A DNA stretch of 64,000 nucleotides from Trypanosoma brucei gambiense DAL972 (taxonomy: Eukaryota; Euglenozoa; Kinetoplastea; Trypanosomatida; Trypanosomatidae): the NCBI RefSeq assembly GCF_000210295.1, contig NC_026736.1, positions 124,001 to 188,000 of the forward strand, written 5' to 3'. Positions 42,644-53,075 of the stretch are shown piece by piece. Position numbers and translations under genes: made by a program. Below the pieces are notes generated by a model. It did not search any database and was not told the origin of the DNA. It saw nothing but the letters and a program-made list of their open reading frames with translations. The stretch's first letter is position 1. Every line of letters starts with the position of its first letter.

Positions 42644-44746
42644 ATGAATAGCGAAGAAGGCCGGCACCACACCCTCTCCTCGTTCCTTGCGAGTACCCTC
42701 GAGTCACATGTTCGCTCCATACGACAGGAGGCGCTGACTGTTTGCATCAACCATGCACAGTGTGAGCTGTTGTCTCGTCGGCTTCAGCAGGTGTATAACA
42801 CTTTACGTAAGTTACCTAATGGGGCGCCCACACCTCAGCTACTAACGGTTTTTGCATCAGCTGACATGCTTGTGCAGCGCATGCGGCATGGTGGCTGGTT
42901 GCTCCTTTTGGAGCGGCACCTCACATGTCGGGCGCTGTTTGCGGCATTGTTTGAACGGATTCCGTGTGTGTGGCAGTTGCAGATGACAGATTCATGGGTT
43001 GGGGAGGATCTGTTGGCTGTGCGTGCGGATGAGCAAGTGGATGCACGTGTGTACCTTGAAAAGTTGGGTGGATGGGCGGATGTGGAATCAAGGATGGACA
43101 GGGCACGTGGATCTTTCGATTCCTCGTCGGGTGAGGAAAGTGATACAGGGGAGACTAGAGGAGGTGCCCCTCCTGACGCCTTGACAGAGCAAGATGTTAT
43201 CGATATGTTTCGGAGGCAAACGCTTAGCAGGTGGCGAGTACCACTGGAGGACCTCACACCCCCTGGGGAGGATGTGCCGCCGCCGCCTTATGCCGATTCG
43301 GAGCTTCATGTGTTTTCTCTCTATAATGGGTATCGCTATGGAAAAACACCAGTTTTGCTTTACCAGTTGGAACAGACGGCGAACCGCACCATTCCACCGA
43401 CAACAGTGACGAACTTCGTGCAGGACATGGTTGCACGAGCACGCTGGTGCCATCCGAATCTTGTCCCCTTCACCGGTGCCTTCACGGAAAAGGTGCCATT
43501 TTTGTGCCAACCGGACGACGACAACGACTGTGATCCAGATGTTGATACTAGCAGCCAGTTCAGTGGCGAAAACAGTAGTCGATCTCAGTCAGCCAATGGT
43601 TGTGATGCTACTGAGGAAAACGTGACTGCAGCCGATGATGGTGGTGTTGGCCCTTCCTCAGCCCCTGTTTTGGACCTCGGATACATGATAGAGGACATGA
43701 AATATCTTAAGGCTGAGTTATTGAATGAGGAAAGCCCCTACCTAACCTCGTACGTTGTCCGAGAAGTGGACAACTATATTGGCAACGAAACGTTTAAAAC
43801 TCTTCACGAAGTTCTTTTCGTGGAGCGGAGGCCCTTTACGGTCAGGGAAGCCATTGCTATTACACTGCAGGTTGCCGATGCTCTTCAATATATACTGATG
43901 GAAGAGGGGAATATGCCTGAAGAAGTACTTGATGCATGGACAGTGGTGTCACCCTCAAATATTTATGTGTGCCCCATAACGGTGCCAAGAAGAAGCCAAC
44001 ATGAATGTTGCCACGAACCCGGAGAATTTGGGGGAAGCGCATGGCCAACATGTGACGACGGCTACGGAGATATTCAAGAGGAATATGACCACGACATGGT
44101 AGCACCACCATTTTGTGGTAGTAGTGTGCAGCAACGCCGTTGCGTTGAGCTCTTTGCTCCTGGTGGCTGGGCGGCGATGTATAACCCTCCGGTGTATGTG
44201 GACGGAGGGCCATATAGCAGGTGGCGACCTCACCCACATGCAAGCTGTCGCCCAACTTACGCGATGGCACAACTTTTGTTAGCTTTAGTGAATAATGAAC
44301 CACCTTATCGCTTGCTCACAAAGCAGGAAGAACTTGCGAGGCATGTCTTCGAGGCAGATAACATGAATGACGACGACAACGTCTCGGTTTCGGTTAGAGT
44401 AAGCATACCGGTTGGTAGCATTGTGCCACGGAGGTTGCCCGTTGCCTTGAGGAAACTTTGCAGCCATGCAATGCATTTGCGGGACCCCCACCGACGTGGA
44501 GAGGCTTGGGATGGATTGTCACTCTCCGACTTCAGGAATCTGTTATGGGAATCATATATTAGTCTCTCTAATTCAATGGATACCGCTGGCATGCTTCCAG
44601 GCATGGAAGATGATGCTCAAGCGACCGTAGTTCCAGTTGGCGAGCGCGTGGAAATGGGTTTCAGTAGGGAATCTTCGGTAACACGGGAGAGAGCTCCGGG
44701 CCCCACGCTGGATGATTACGGTGAGTTCCCTAGTAGGGAGTCATAA
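42644..44746 (+). CDS. Pseudokinase with an N-terminal MLKL/HeLo-like helical domain
   Basis: 700 residues from the ATG at 42644. Residues ~20-140 are predicted all-helical and have the spacing of the MLKL/HeLo four-helix bundle. A first helix has CELLSRRLQQVYNTLRKL; next are LLTVFASADMLVQRMR and LFAALFERIPCVWQL. The bundle ends with DLLAVRADEQVDARVYLEKL. An acidic linker (155-185) follows, then a brace-like TEQDVIDMFRRQTLSRW. Residues ~215-640 look like a kinase fold: a beta2-beta3 hairpin with TPVLLYQLEQ, where the VAIK lysine is absent; HPNLVPFTGAF before beta4; FTVREAIAITLQVADAL as helix E; WTVVSPSNIYV in place of HRDxKxxN; and DPHRR near helix H-I. No HRD or DFG is present, so it is probably not catalytic. 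A ~65-residue acidic insertion lies after HPNLVPFTGAF. No signal peptide or membrane span. Confidence 0.72.
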   Translation: MNSEEGRHHTLSSFLASTLESHVRSIRQEALTVCINHAQCELLSRRLQQVYNTLRKLPNGAPTPQLLTVFASADMLVQRMRHGGWLLLLERHLTCRALFAALFERIPCVWQLQMTDSWVGEDLLAVRADEQVDARVYLEKLGGWADVESRMDRARGSFDSSSGEESDTGETRGGAPPDALTEQDVIDMFRRQTLSRWRVPLEDLTPPGEDVPPPPYADSELHVFSLYNGYRYGKTPVLLYQLEQTANRTIPPTTVTNFVQDMVARARWCHPNLVPFTGAFTEKVPFLCQPDDDNDCDPDVDTSSQFSGENSSRSQSANGCDATEENVTAADDGGVGPSSAPVLDLGYMIEDMKYLKAELLNEESPYLTSYVVREVDNYIGNETFKTLHEVLFVERRPFTVREAIAITLQVADALQYILMEEGNMPEEVLDAWTVVSPSNIYVCPITVPRRSQHECCHEPGEFGGSAWPTCDDGYGDIQEEYDHDMVAPPFCGSSVQQRRCVELFAPGGWAAMYNPPVYVDGGPYSRWRPHPHASCRPTYAMAQLLLALVNNEPPYRLLTKQEELARHVFEADNMNDDDNVSVSVRVSIPVGSIVPRRLPVALRKLCSHAMHLRDPHRRGEAWDGLSLSDFRNLLWESYISLSNSMDTAGMLPGMEDDAQATVVPVGERVEMGFSRESSVTRERAPGPTLDDYGEFPSRES

Positions 44747-45336
44747 TGATTTTGTTGCCACCAAGGTTGGTGTACATAAACGTATATACATTATATATAA
44801 CAAAACGGAAAGGAAAGGAATGTTGAATCTCCTGTAGCTCAGGGGAATGGAGAGATATAGTAAAATTCAAAAAAAAAAAAAGTACAGATAGAGAAAAACG
44901 CGAGTTCCCACCATGTGAGAAAAGGGGGCATTTTTGTTTTCTTGCTCTTCACCTCCTTTACTTTTCCCACAGATGCTCGTTCTTTTTATTTGTGCCATTA
45001 TAATTGCATCTGCTGAGTTCCCGGCTCATTGCTCTTTCATGTTCCTTCTTTTCCTTTAGTGGCACACCACGCACTTGATTTGCTATCGGATACGCATGCT
45101 TATTTTGTTTTGCTACTTCCCCCTCCCATCCCACTCCGAGAAGCGCGTGTTCATTTTTTTTTTTGAGACTTACTTCACTATTTGCCTTTTCGCAGGGACT
45201 ATTTCTTTGTTATTCCCTTCTTAATTTAATCATTAACTTCTTGCTTCTTTTTCTTTTTTTTTCCTTTCATGTGTTCCTTGCGTTTCCTTTTTGTAGTTTT
45301 GTATGCTTTTTTGAAGGGTCAGGAAGAAGGGGGAAA
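44747..45336 (+). other. Intergenic spacer with trans-splice acceptor
   Basis: UTR-like, with an A12-type tract near 44870. A very T/C-rich polypyrimidine tract at about 45220-45293 and AG at 45295-45296 is the likely acceptor for the next gene, which would have a 5' UTR of about 40 bases. The open frame continues upstream of 45337 only through T-rich UTR sequence. Confidence 0.6.
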
Positions 45337-46908
45337 ATGGATCGATCACCTTCGCAACGGACAACGACGGACCGACCGGATCGTATTTCCTCTTCAAGCG
45401 ATTCATCAGCTTTTGGCAGTGATGTTGATGAAATAATAAATAGATTTTCCGACCATAGTAGAGAATATATGGGCGATGCCTTCACAAAATATGCAACTGG
45501 ATCAAATAGTTGCATTTCCCCAAGGACGGCAGGAGGGGACTCAAATTATGGAAGTCCCCCTCCGAACAGTAAAGCACCCGCCATGCCTTCGTATCGTACA
45601 GAAACTGCGGTGATACCTCCAAAGACGCCAAGGGTCAAGGGGGCATGTCATGACAATGATGTAAAGGAGGTTGAACCACCGACAGCAACCCAACAACTTC
45701 AGAAAGTGCGTCAAATGTTTCGTCGTCTCGATTCTCATAACGATGGTATGGAGGAGGCCCTTATTGGTTTGCGCTCACGTATAGATACATTTCGGTCACT
45801 TTTGGCAACGTGCCTTAACGGGACTGTGAAGGAGCTGCGCGGTGAGTTGCGCATTCTTCGGGAGTCAACGCAGTTCCTTGTGCAAGATTTTTCCGGGGAT
45901 TTGGAACAGTGCAGGAGGATTATAATGAGGCGCCTTCAAGGGGAGGCAAATAGACGTGGGTATGATCCTCCACCTACGAGATCGTTCAAAAAGGATTATT
46001 CCATGGAAGGCGGCTTATCAAAGTGCGAGTCGTCATGGGAACTGCAGCAGCAGTGCGGCGCTGGGAGAGGCGAGCAATCCGTTTTTCCCGGATGGAGGGA
46101 GTTAGAGGTTCGAGAAGACTTGTTGGAGGCTCAGCAGCGATGCACTGCTCTGGAGAAGAAGTTGAAGCAGCAGCGTGAGGCTCATGAAAATCATTTGAGT
46201 GCCATGAAGGATATGTATGAGTCGAAGGAGTACACATTAAAACGGCGAGTGGAACTACTGGAACGACTTGTAGAACGTGATAGCGAAAAGCTTCGTTATA
46301 TTCTCAGCGATGATAGTAAAGATGGCCATGGGAAATGGGGGAAGAGGGGCCATTTTAAGGAGGAACAGGACAACTATTATAGCAGTGGGGATGATGACTG
46401 TGATGAAGTTCGGGAGTCCAGCAGGTTGCACACAAGAAGTAAACAATCGCTCAAAGCTCCAGCTCAAAAGTTGTTGAAAAAACGCCGTGGTGGATTAGTA
46501 AAGGAACACGAGTCGCACCAAAGTCAGCACCCTCGTCAGGGGCCATCGGATTCGTGGACACCGATGCTTTACGATGACGTGGAGCGCCGAGTTCGTGCGC
46601 AGCTTTTGTATGGCCGACAAAACTCACCCAATCGCCCCAAAGGAGGGGGAAGCGGCCGTGACGTCGGAGGTCCTCAAAAGGGTGGGGAATGCAGAAACCG
46701 TTTGGAGGAGCGCAGGCTGGAAAATGTGGCGCGGCGTCTTCTCAATGCGGTGGGTGAAGCAAAGGCAAAACAGAAGTGGCCTCAAGCTGGTGATGAGGCG
46801 GACCACCGGCGTGTGGGCCCATGGCGCACTTCAAACGATGTGTCAACGGTGGCGCGTGGTTTGTGGGCTGAAAATGTACTGCAAAAGAGGGCGGCGCGTC
46901 AACTTTGA
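45337..46908 (+). CDS. Coiled-coil hypothetical protein
   Basis: 523 residues from the ATG at 45337; an upstream in-frame TTG at 45163 lies within the polypyrimidine tract and is not the start. I do not recognise the family. The first ~110 residues are Ser/Pro-rich and probably disordered. Helical segments follow at about 115-200 (LQKVRQMFRRLDSHNDG, EELRILRESTQFL-type heptads) and 260-345, where LEAQQRCTALEKKLKQQR and YTLKRRVELLERLVER suggest coiled coil. The rest is basic and Gly/Arg-rich, with RRRGGLVKEH and a C-terminal helix around ERRLENVARRLLNAVGEAKAK. Such proteins are common in the trypanosome cytoskeleton and basal body, but no function can be assigned. Confidence 0.7.
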   Translation: MDRSPSQRTTTDRPDRISSSSDSSAFGSDVDEIINRFSDHSREYMGDAFTKYATGSNSCISPRTAGGDSNYGSPPPNSKAPAMPSYRTETAVIPPKTPRVKGACHDNDVKEVEPPTATQQLQKVRQMFRRLDSHNDGMEEALIGLRSRIDTFRSLLATCLNGTVKELRGELRILRESTQFLVQDFSGDLEQCRRIIMRRLQGEANRRGYDPPPTRSFKKDYSMEGGLSKCESSWELQQQCGAGRGEQSVFPGWRELEVREDLLEAQQRCTALEKKLKQQREAHENHLSAMKDMYESKEYTLKRRVELLERLVERDSEKLRYILSDDSKDGHGKWGKRGHFKEEQDNYYSSGDDDCDEVRESSRLHTRSKQSLKAPAQKLLKKRRGGLVKEHESHQSQHPRQGPSDSWTPMLYDDVERRVRAQLLYGRQNSPNRPKGGGSGRDVGGPQKGGECRNRLEERRLENVARRLLNAVGEAKAKQKWPQAGDEADHRRVGPWRTSNDVSTVARGLWAENVLQKRAARQL

Positions 46909-47697
46909 GGGGCGACAAAAATGGATGCGGTTTGCGGGTGAAGTTAACCATTGTGGGATGTAACGGATTTGATACATCCATAGAGGGATCGTAAATGTGC
47001 ATTTTCGTAGGTGAGCGCAAAGGAATGCGTGTTTTGTGAATTTGAGGTGACTAGTCTAATATTTATCGTCATGCTTCGTGTGCACTGAGCCGGTACAGTG
47101 CACACTTCAAAGGAACTAGATTTAATGATCAACTATTAGAATAAGAGTTGCAGTTGGTGCACAAAAAAAAAAAAAAGAGTTCCCTACTCAATGGGAAACA
47201 GGTATTAAGTACTCATAAATGAACTAGGGGGATCAGTGCGTCCACTGGCCAGTGCTGCAATACACATGTATATATATATAGAGAGAGAGAAAAAACACTT
47301 TTCTTTGGGTTGGGTAACGTATACGTGCATTACTCTCTTTTTTTTTTTTATTGCCTCATTTCTATACTTATCACTTTTGGTCTATTATATTTATTTTGCG
47401 TCTCTGTCGTTAATTTCACATGTGTTGACCTGCAAAGCCCTAGAGATGGGTATGAGTGTCTTCTCGGGCCTCATGGCGACGTCCCACTATGCTACCCAAT
47501 CGCTTCTCACTCCTTTTTGTTGCCTCCTCCTTTTTTTTCATATTGTTTACATATACGTGCAAAAAAAAAAAAGAGAAAAAAAGCGAGCATTAACACGGAC
47601 AGTGTGGTGATAGTGGGTGTAATCATAAACTGGCGTGTGTTTGTTCACACCAGCATCTGTACATCAGCAACTGAGTGGAGCTTTTTTGTAACACCGG
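46909..47697 (+). other. Intergenic spacer
   Basis: No gene. Contains a (TA)n-(GA)n tract near 47268-47290 and two T/C-rich tracts (about 47334-47350 and 47505-47545). The second is closer to the frataxin start. Overlapping small ORFs at 47236-47816 are UTR-like and T-rich. Confidence 0.6.
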
Positions 47698-48240
47698 ATG
47701 CGGCGCACATGTTGCGCCACCACCAGTGCAGTGCTACGGTCGTTAGTTTACCTCCGTCCTCATGGACGCGCAAAACCAACCACATCAGGAAGTGGAAGGG
47801 AAGAAAGACAATTTAGCACCACGACAGCGAGATGCGAGTCCAAAGGGTGGCACCCCGCGAAGTTAGGAATGGATGGATTCACCGACGTCGCTTACAACAC
47901 CGCAGCTGACACTTTTCTTGAGCGAGTTGAGAGCGCTCTGGAGACAATTGGCGACACGGACACGTTGGAGGATGTGAACCTCGCCGGTGGAGTGCTTGTG
48001 ATCGAAACGACATCGAGGGGGACATTTGTACTTAATAAACAGGCACCCAATGTTCAGTTATGGCTTTCTTCGCCGCTATCGGGCCCGCATCATTACGACA
48101 TGACAACATCTGCCACCGGCAGTGTGGAATGGCGCGCAGATGCTGACGGGCATTCATTGGAAGAGAGACTTGAAAAGGAACTCAGTGAAGTGGTGGGAAC
48201 TGAAGTGAGTTTGAGTTCAGGGGCTGGAGAAACCGAATAG
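47698..48240 (+). CDS. FXN: Frataxin
   Basis: 180 residues from the ATG at 47698. The N-terminal ~55 residues are rich in Arg, Ser and Thr with few acidic residues, a mitochondrial leader. The frataxin domain spans about 60-170. Its acidic first helix carries the Glu/Asp ridge used for iron binding (AADTFLERVESALETIGDTD, then TLEDVN). The beta-sheet follows with GGVLVIETTSRGTFVLNKQ and the family's invariant Asn-Lys-Gln and QLWLSSP segment. Frataxin supports Fe-S cluster assembly on the ISCU/NFS1/ISD11 complex in the mitochondrial matrix. The C-terminal tail is acidic (SSGAGETE). Complete with no defects. Confidence 0.95.
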   Translation: MRRTCCATTSAVLRSLVYLRPHGRAKPTTSGSGREERQFSTTTARCESKGWHPAKLGMDGFTDVAYNTAADTFLERVESALETIGDTDTLEDVNLAGGVLVIETTSRGTFVLNKQAPNVQLWLSSPLSGPHHYDMTTSATGSVEWRADADGHSLEERLEKELSEVVGTEVSLSSGAGETE

Positions 48241-49000
48241 TGTTGAACCGTTTGCGTGTGCATACGCGTGTATTGGGGCGTATGGCTGACCTGAGCGTCG
48301 GGAGCAACCCAACGTAACGTGTGGACGCGTGGGTTCGTTTTAATTATGGATGTCGTTCCTTCACGTACCGGGGCGAATGTGTGACAAGGGGAAAGGGAGA
48401 AAAAGTGATGTTGAACATTACATTTTGAGTGTTCGTTGATATGAGAGCGGATAGCGTGGCGTGGCGTGAATGGGTGGATGAACTGAACGTCCATGTGTGA
48501 ACAGTCGCCTCGGGAGAATGACGAGGAAAATTGTTGTTGAATTCAAGACATAGTCCTGCGACAGCTTTGGTATCTGTTGAGTGTGTGTGAAGGTGGTTTC
48601 AATTCATTTGCGTGAGCATGTATCGCGTCCTTGTTGTAGTTAATGTGTGATTGTTTGTTTAATGGGAACGACAAGAAGAGGAAAAGGTGTCGTGACAATT
48701 AACTCCCATGCACCGCATGGTTGCAGCGGGGCGCCATTGTTTCCTTTCATGATTCTAACAAACCAACTTGAGCATCTTTTCTCACATTTCGCTTAATTGG
48801 TACCGAAGGGAAATAAAAAGTATATATACTTGTGATTAATATCGCCATTGATACTTAGGAAAGAAAAAAAAAAGGAAGGACGTACTGAGCACAGTAGTAG
48901 CAAGTAGGAGGAAAACAAAGGAATACGGGGAGGAAAGGATAGAGTAAAGACGGAAATACAATAAAATCCAGTACAACAACTCTTTCGTGACTGCAAGAAT
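48241..49000 (+). other. Intergenic spacer
   Basis: Frataxin 3' UTR and upstream region of the next gene; no gene seen. Pyrimidine-rich runs near 48740-48752 and 48775-48795 are possible splice signals. The opposite-strand ORFs (48093-48494, 48793-49270) look like shadows of UTR sequence. Confidence 0.55.
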
Positions 49001-50803
49001 ATGTTGGTCGAGGAACAGACTGGTAGTGTGGTGGATACAGTCGATAGGACTAACCCACCAGCGGAGGAACCAACCCCGCAGGAGGCTGTGCAGGAACAAC
49101 GCAGTGCAAACGCACTTCAATCCGACGGAGATGAGCCTGAAGCGGAAGCGGAGGCGCCTGTACAGCACCAACGAAGCGATTCCGACGAAATTCAAAACAG
49201 AAACGGGGTGGAGAGTGAGGAGGCGGAGGCAAGAGGACATGATGACTCCGCTGCCGTTACATTGTATCAAAAGATTATTGAGGGTGGCGAGTGGTCAGAG
49301 CTTCTTTCCGTCTCCTACGATGCTGTCCAGAAAACGCTCCATAGGGAGGCGGTGGAAGCAACAAATCTGCCGGATACTTGCATCCGCGTATCCAGCTTGC
49401 GCGCAGACGGCAATAAACTTTTTGTGCAGTTAGTGCTGTCGCTGGAAGAGAACGCCACACCGGATGAGGTGCAGAGTATTCTGGATGACCACCCTTTTGA
49501 CGAGACAAGGGCTCTCAGAGCGCGTCATGGGAACGGACCAGGTGAAGAAGACGAGGTTGCGGCTGCAGCCCGTGACGAGTGCGATGTTGGAGATATAAAT
49601 GGAAATACATCAAAGAAAGAAAAGAAATCTGCAAAGAAGAAGGTTAAGAAGTTACCGAAGGCCGTGGCTTCTCTAGTCACGGATGAGGCTTCGGAACAGG
49701 CAGCAGCTGCGCCCCAGAACAGGAGGAGGACGAACTACAAGGAGGCACCAACACCTTATTATAAGGCAATCTCAGGAGCTGCCGCAAGAGCTGCGAAAGA
49801 CTCGAGGTCGACGTCGAAGACTCGGAGGACGCGAGGTGCCGCCGATGTAAATGAAAACCCCACTTCAAGTGCCACGCCTCGAAACATGACGGTTCCGCCT
49901 CTGTCGCGGTCTGCCATCGCACACTCCGTTAGTGCAACACGCGCCCTGAGCCTCGGGGACCGAATTTCCGCGGGTCGCGGGCCTCGTACTCCCCGGACGG
50001 GTCGCGCGCCGTCCATCCACACTCCTCGAGTCGGTACTAATAACCTGATCCACCGATCTACAGTACAACGCCGGTGCTTTGGATCAGCAGTGGTGCCCAC
50101 CATTCCAACTGGGCCAATTGCTGCGCGACCCAGTACTGCGTCAGGAACCGCCGTGCCATTGGCGGCCGGGAGAGCCGAAAGCAAAGAGGCCCCAATGCGC
50201 GCGATGCGTAGGCGTAACCGCCGCAGTGTTCCTCCTCAGCACGTTGTGTTCGTTGAAATGTCATATCGCAAGCGCACTGAGTTGCAAGCAATGAATGCGG
50301 CGGCTGTCGTTACTGATGAAGAGATTAACGAGGAGAGCATTGTTCCGGCTGACGCAGCGGGGCGAATGGCAAGTGGGTCAACTTCTCCTGCGCGGAGACC
50401 GTTCAATAAAGGGGGTTCGGTTGAGTCCGCTGCGACGCGGCCGTCTGGAGGGGGAGCTGCTCTCACGCAAGATGCCGTTGATGCTGGAGGAAGTGCCGCT
50501 GACTCAAACGCCAGGCGTCTAACAGGACGAAATGTGACCGATACTAAAGGGGAACTCCCGACAGAAGTAAAGGAGGATGCTGAACCTGACAACCGACGGC
50601 GAGTGGGGGATGAAGCTTCTGCGCCCGTGGAAAGGGATTCCGAGCAGGAGCCCGAGCCCAGAGCCGACAGCGCCGTCGCACCGCCAACTGTTGACGGGTC
50701 CAATAGGGCCTCTCCGCACGCGAGTGTGAACCGTAGCGAAACAGTGGAAGAAAAGGAAGAAATGAGGGAGGAACAAGCTTCAGAGAAGGAATCGACTGCT
50801 TAA
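49001..50803 (+). CDS. Hypothetical protein with a FAZ1/SEA-like domain
   Basis: 600 residues from the ATG at 49001. The N-terminal ~85 residues are acidic and low complexity. Residues ~95-177 form a compact unit: GGEWSELLSVSYDAVQKTLHRE, then VEATNLPDTCIRVSSLRADG, then LFVQLVLSLEENATPDEVQSIL and HPFDETRALRARHG. Its order of helix, strands, helix resembles the repeated SEA-like domain known in kinetoplastid proteins such as FAZ1, in which a helical W-containing segment precedes a small sheet. A Lys-rich stretch follows (about 205-222, KKEKKSAKKKVKKLPK), then a Ser/Thr/Arg/Pro-rich disordered region and an acidic C-terminus (EEKEEMREEQASEKE). No membrane span. A cytoskeleton- or FAZ-associated role is possible but only an inference. 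Confidence 0.7.
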   Translation: MLVEEQTGSVVDTVDRTNPPAEEPTPQEAVQEQRSANALQSDGDEPEAEAEAPVQHQRSDSDEIQNRNGVESEEAEARGHDDSAAVTLYQKIIEGGEWSELLSVSYDAVQKTLHREAVEATNLPDTCIRVSSLRADGNKLFVQLVLSLEENATPDEVQSILDDHPFDETRALRARHGNGPGEEDEVAAAARDECDVGDINGNTSKKEKKSAKKKVKKLPKAVASLVTDEASEQAAAAPQNRRRTNYKEAPTPYYKAISGAAARAAKDSRSTSKTRRTRGAADVNENPTSSATPRNMTVPPLSRSAIAHSVSATRALSLGDRISAGRGPRTPRTGRAPSIHTPRVGTNNLIHRSTVQRRCFGSAVVPTIPTGPIAARPSTASGTAVPLAAGRAESKEAPMRAMRRRNRRSVPPQHVVFVEMSYRKRTELQAMNAAAVVTDEEINEESIVPADAAGRMASGSTSPARRPFNKGGSVESAATRPSGGGAALTQDAVDAGGSAADSNARRLTGRNVTDTKGELPTEVKEDAEPDNRRRVGDEASAPVERDSEQEPEPRADSAVAPPTVDGSNRASPHASVNRSETVEEKEEMREEQASEKESTA

Positions 50804-53075
50804 AATGGTTCTGTGAAAATTGCCTGAGCGACTTCGCGGGTGTTGCCGGTGCCCGTGACGAAAAGAGGGGCATCAGGAGTCGAAGTCGACGATAGCATTG
50901 ACATACTGGAGATCCGAAGCGAATGTGAGTTATGATACGAAAAGGGAATTAAAAGGCTCACAAAGGGGGAAAAAATATTTATATATCTATATCTATACAT
51001 ATATATATATATATATTCCCTTTTTTAAAAAAAATGAAATGTGTGAATAGTTTGTGTGAATAAAATAGGAGGAAATGAACTTGGTTTGTAAGCCAAGGAA
51101 AAGTAATAAGTCGAAGTGCGTATATGTCTGTGTGCGCATTTGCGAAGGCAATGACATCCGATGATTGGTTGGAGTGTGAGGAATAAATTAGCAAGTCTTT
51201 ACCACTTCCCAGAAGGGAATTCTTGCGGCGTCGAATCGAGTGGCATGTTAGCAACAAACTTTTCGAACCACGTGTGGTGGTTTGCAACCGAATTTTCCTT
51301 GCTACTCAATGTTCTACAGAGTGTTGGCCATTTCGCTTTTGGTTGTTTTCGCCTTCACTTACCCACTGCACACACAGATAAAATGGGATATAAAGACGGA
51401 ATATCTAAGCTAAACCCAACAGTAATAAACGGGCGAAAGCGGGGAATGAAAGATATCTATTCGTTCCCTCTAGAAACAAAAAAAAATGAAAATGAAAGTG
51501 AAAAACAGCTGCTGCGCCATCGGGTCACTCGCAATCCCATCTGCTGACATGAGAGTATACTTGGCACGTGCCTGAGTGGGGCCTTTTTTACCACGGATTG
51601 TTTATTTGTTTTCTTTTTCCTTTTCCTTTTACTTCACCACTCCACTCTATTCTGCTTTGCTCCCTTTCCCCTTTTTGATTAGTTTTCGTCATTTTTGATG
51701 TTTGTTTCTTTTATTTGTTCGGACATACAGTTTGAGAGGGAGAAGTAACGGCGGAGGAAGGAGATGAGAGGAAAAGGACGCCACACAGTTAAGCACATTA
51801 TTGTTGAGAGCTTTTGTTGGTTTGTCAATATAAGTGCTCAACATAACACGAGAGAGGAGAGGGGAAAGGAACAGCAGCAACAACAACAAATGATAATAAT
51901 AAAACAAAACCGAAAAGAAAGGAGGGAAAAGGAAAAGAAACTTACGAAGCAATTACAATGTATATATGTGAATGTAGAAGTGTAGTTTCGGATGCTGAAG
52001 GTATTTGGTTGCTTCTCTGGTGTGTTGGGCATCATGTAATTAGGTAATCATTGCTCTATGCTTCTTGGTGTGCAAATGTGTGTGCCCACTGAGGGTGTTT
52101 CTGCGCTGTGTACGTTTATCTTTGTGTTTGCATGATGGGTTTTGTGTGTAGTGTAGCGGCAAAACATTAACCAAACTCGGTATTCACCATCGGAATGCAA
52201 AGCAAGACAAAACAAAACAAAACAAACAAGAAAAGAAAAAGAAAAGCAATATGACCCTCCTTCTCTATTTTTATAATCATTATGATCATTTTTTTTTATC
52301 TTTTTTCTTTCTTTTATGTGTTGTTGGTCGTTTTCGTCAAAACTTCATCCGCGATGTGCAGGACGATCAACGGAGTGTAAAAGATGGGTGGACGGAAGGA
52401 GATGAAAGGGGCCCATACAAGCGCACGCATAAGTGGTTGTGTTGGCAAGCTAAAAATTCCATATGAAACCGTGTGAGCATGCGCAATCTGTGCGGCTATT
52501 ATGTCTCCATCGTTATTTCCTTTTTTTTTTCTTCCTTCTCCCCTTGACTGTTTGATTGATTGGTTTATTCACTCATTCACTCATCCATTCTCTTTGTTTG
52601 GTCACCTTCCGTTGTCGGTTCTCAGTTTGAAAGTGTACATGAAAGGCAAAACTTGGAGACTTTCACTTCGTACATCAGTTGATGACGTGCCCGCCCCGAT
52701 GGGTTTCCTCCCAAGTCCGTCAAGTATTTTCCTTTTAATTGGGGCGGGGATTTGACACGTGTGTGCTGCGCCATGCGCTCTCTCACGTTCGTATCTCTGT
52801 TTTCTTTTGCTTCACAATTTTTCTTTGTCACTTCCACACAAACACAACCACACCCACGCACGCACGCTGTGGCCTCTTTCTCTTCCTTCTTTTCGTTTTT
52901 TTTTTTGCCTTTTGTCTCTGTATCGCCTGGGCTGTCCTTTATTTCGTTTGAAGCGTAGTAAGAGAAGTAAGTGGTGGGCGCTAAGGCACAAGCAAAAAGA
53001 GGGTGTAAGGGCGCATATAAATAAACATACATATATATATTAGAAGGGGGAATAAATATCACAAATACATCGCTG
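50804..53075 (+). other. Long intergenic spacer
   Basis: 2.3 kb without a convincing gene. It contains a (TA)n tract at 50999-51016, A/C-rich short repeats (CAACAA and AAAAC types near 51875-51905 and 52203-52225) and strong polypyrimidine tracts near 52515-52623 (AG 52624-52625) and 52870-52950 (AG about 52956). The latter suits the next gene. An ATG-started ORF at 51161-51547 lacks coding composition; its upstream signal is weak. Confidence 0.6.
50999..51016. repeat. (TA)n microsatellite
   Basis: Nine AT units in UTR-like sequence downstream of the FAZ1-like-domain gene. Confidence 0.85.

Noticed and set aside
47236..47816. Overlapping T-rich ORFs upstream of frataxin
   Set aside because: They cover polypyrimidine and 5' UTR sequence; the frataxin ATG at 47698 is in another frame and has a full domain.
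51161..51547. 128-codon plus-strand ORF in the long spacer
   Set aside because: ATG start but no family resemblance, weak splice signal and UTR-like composition.
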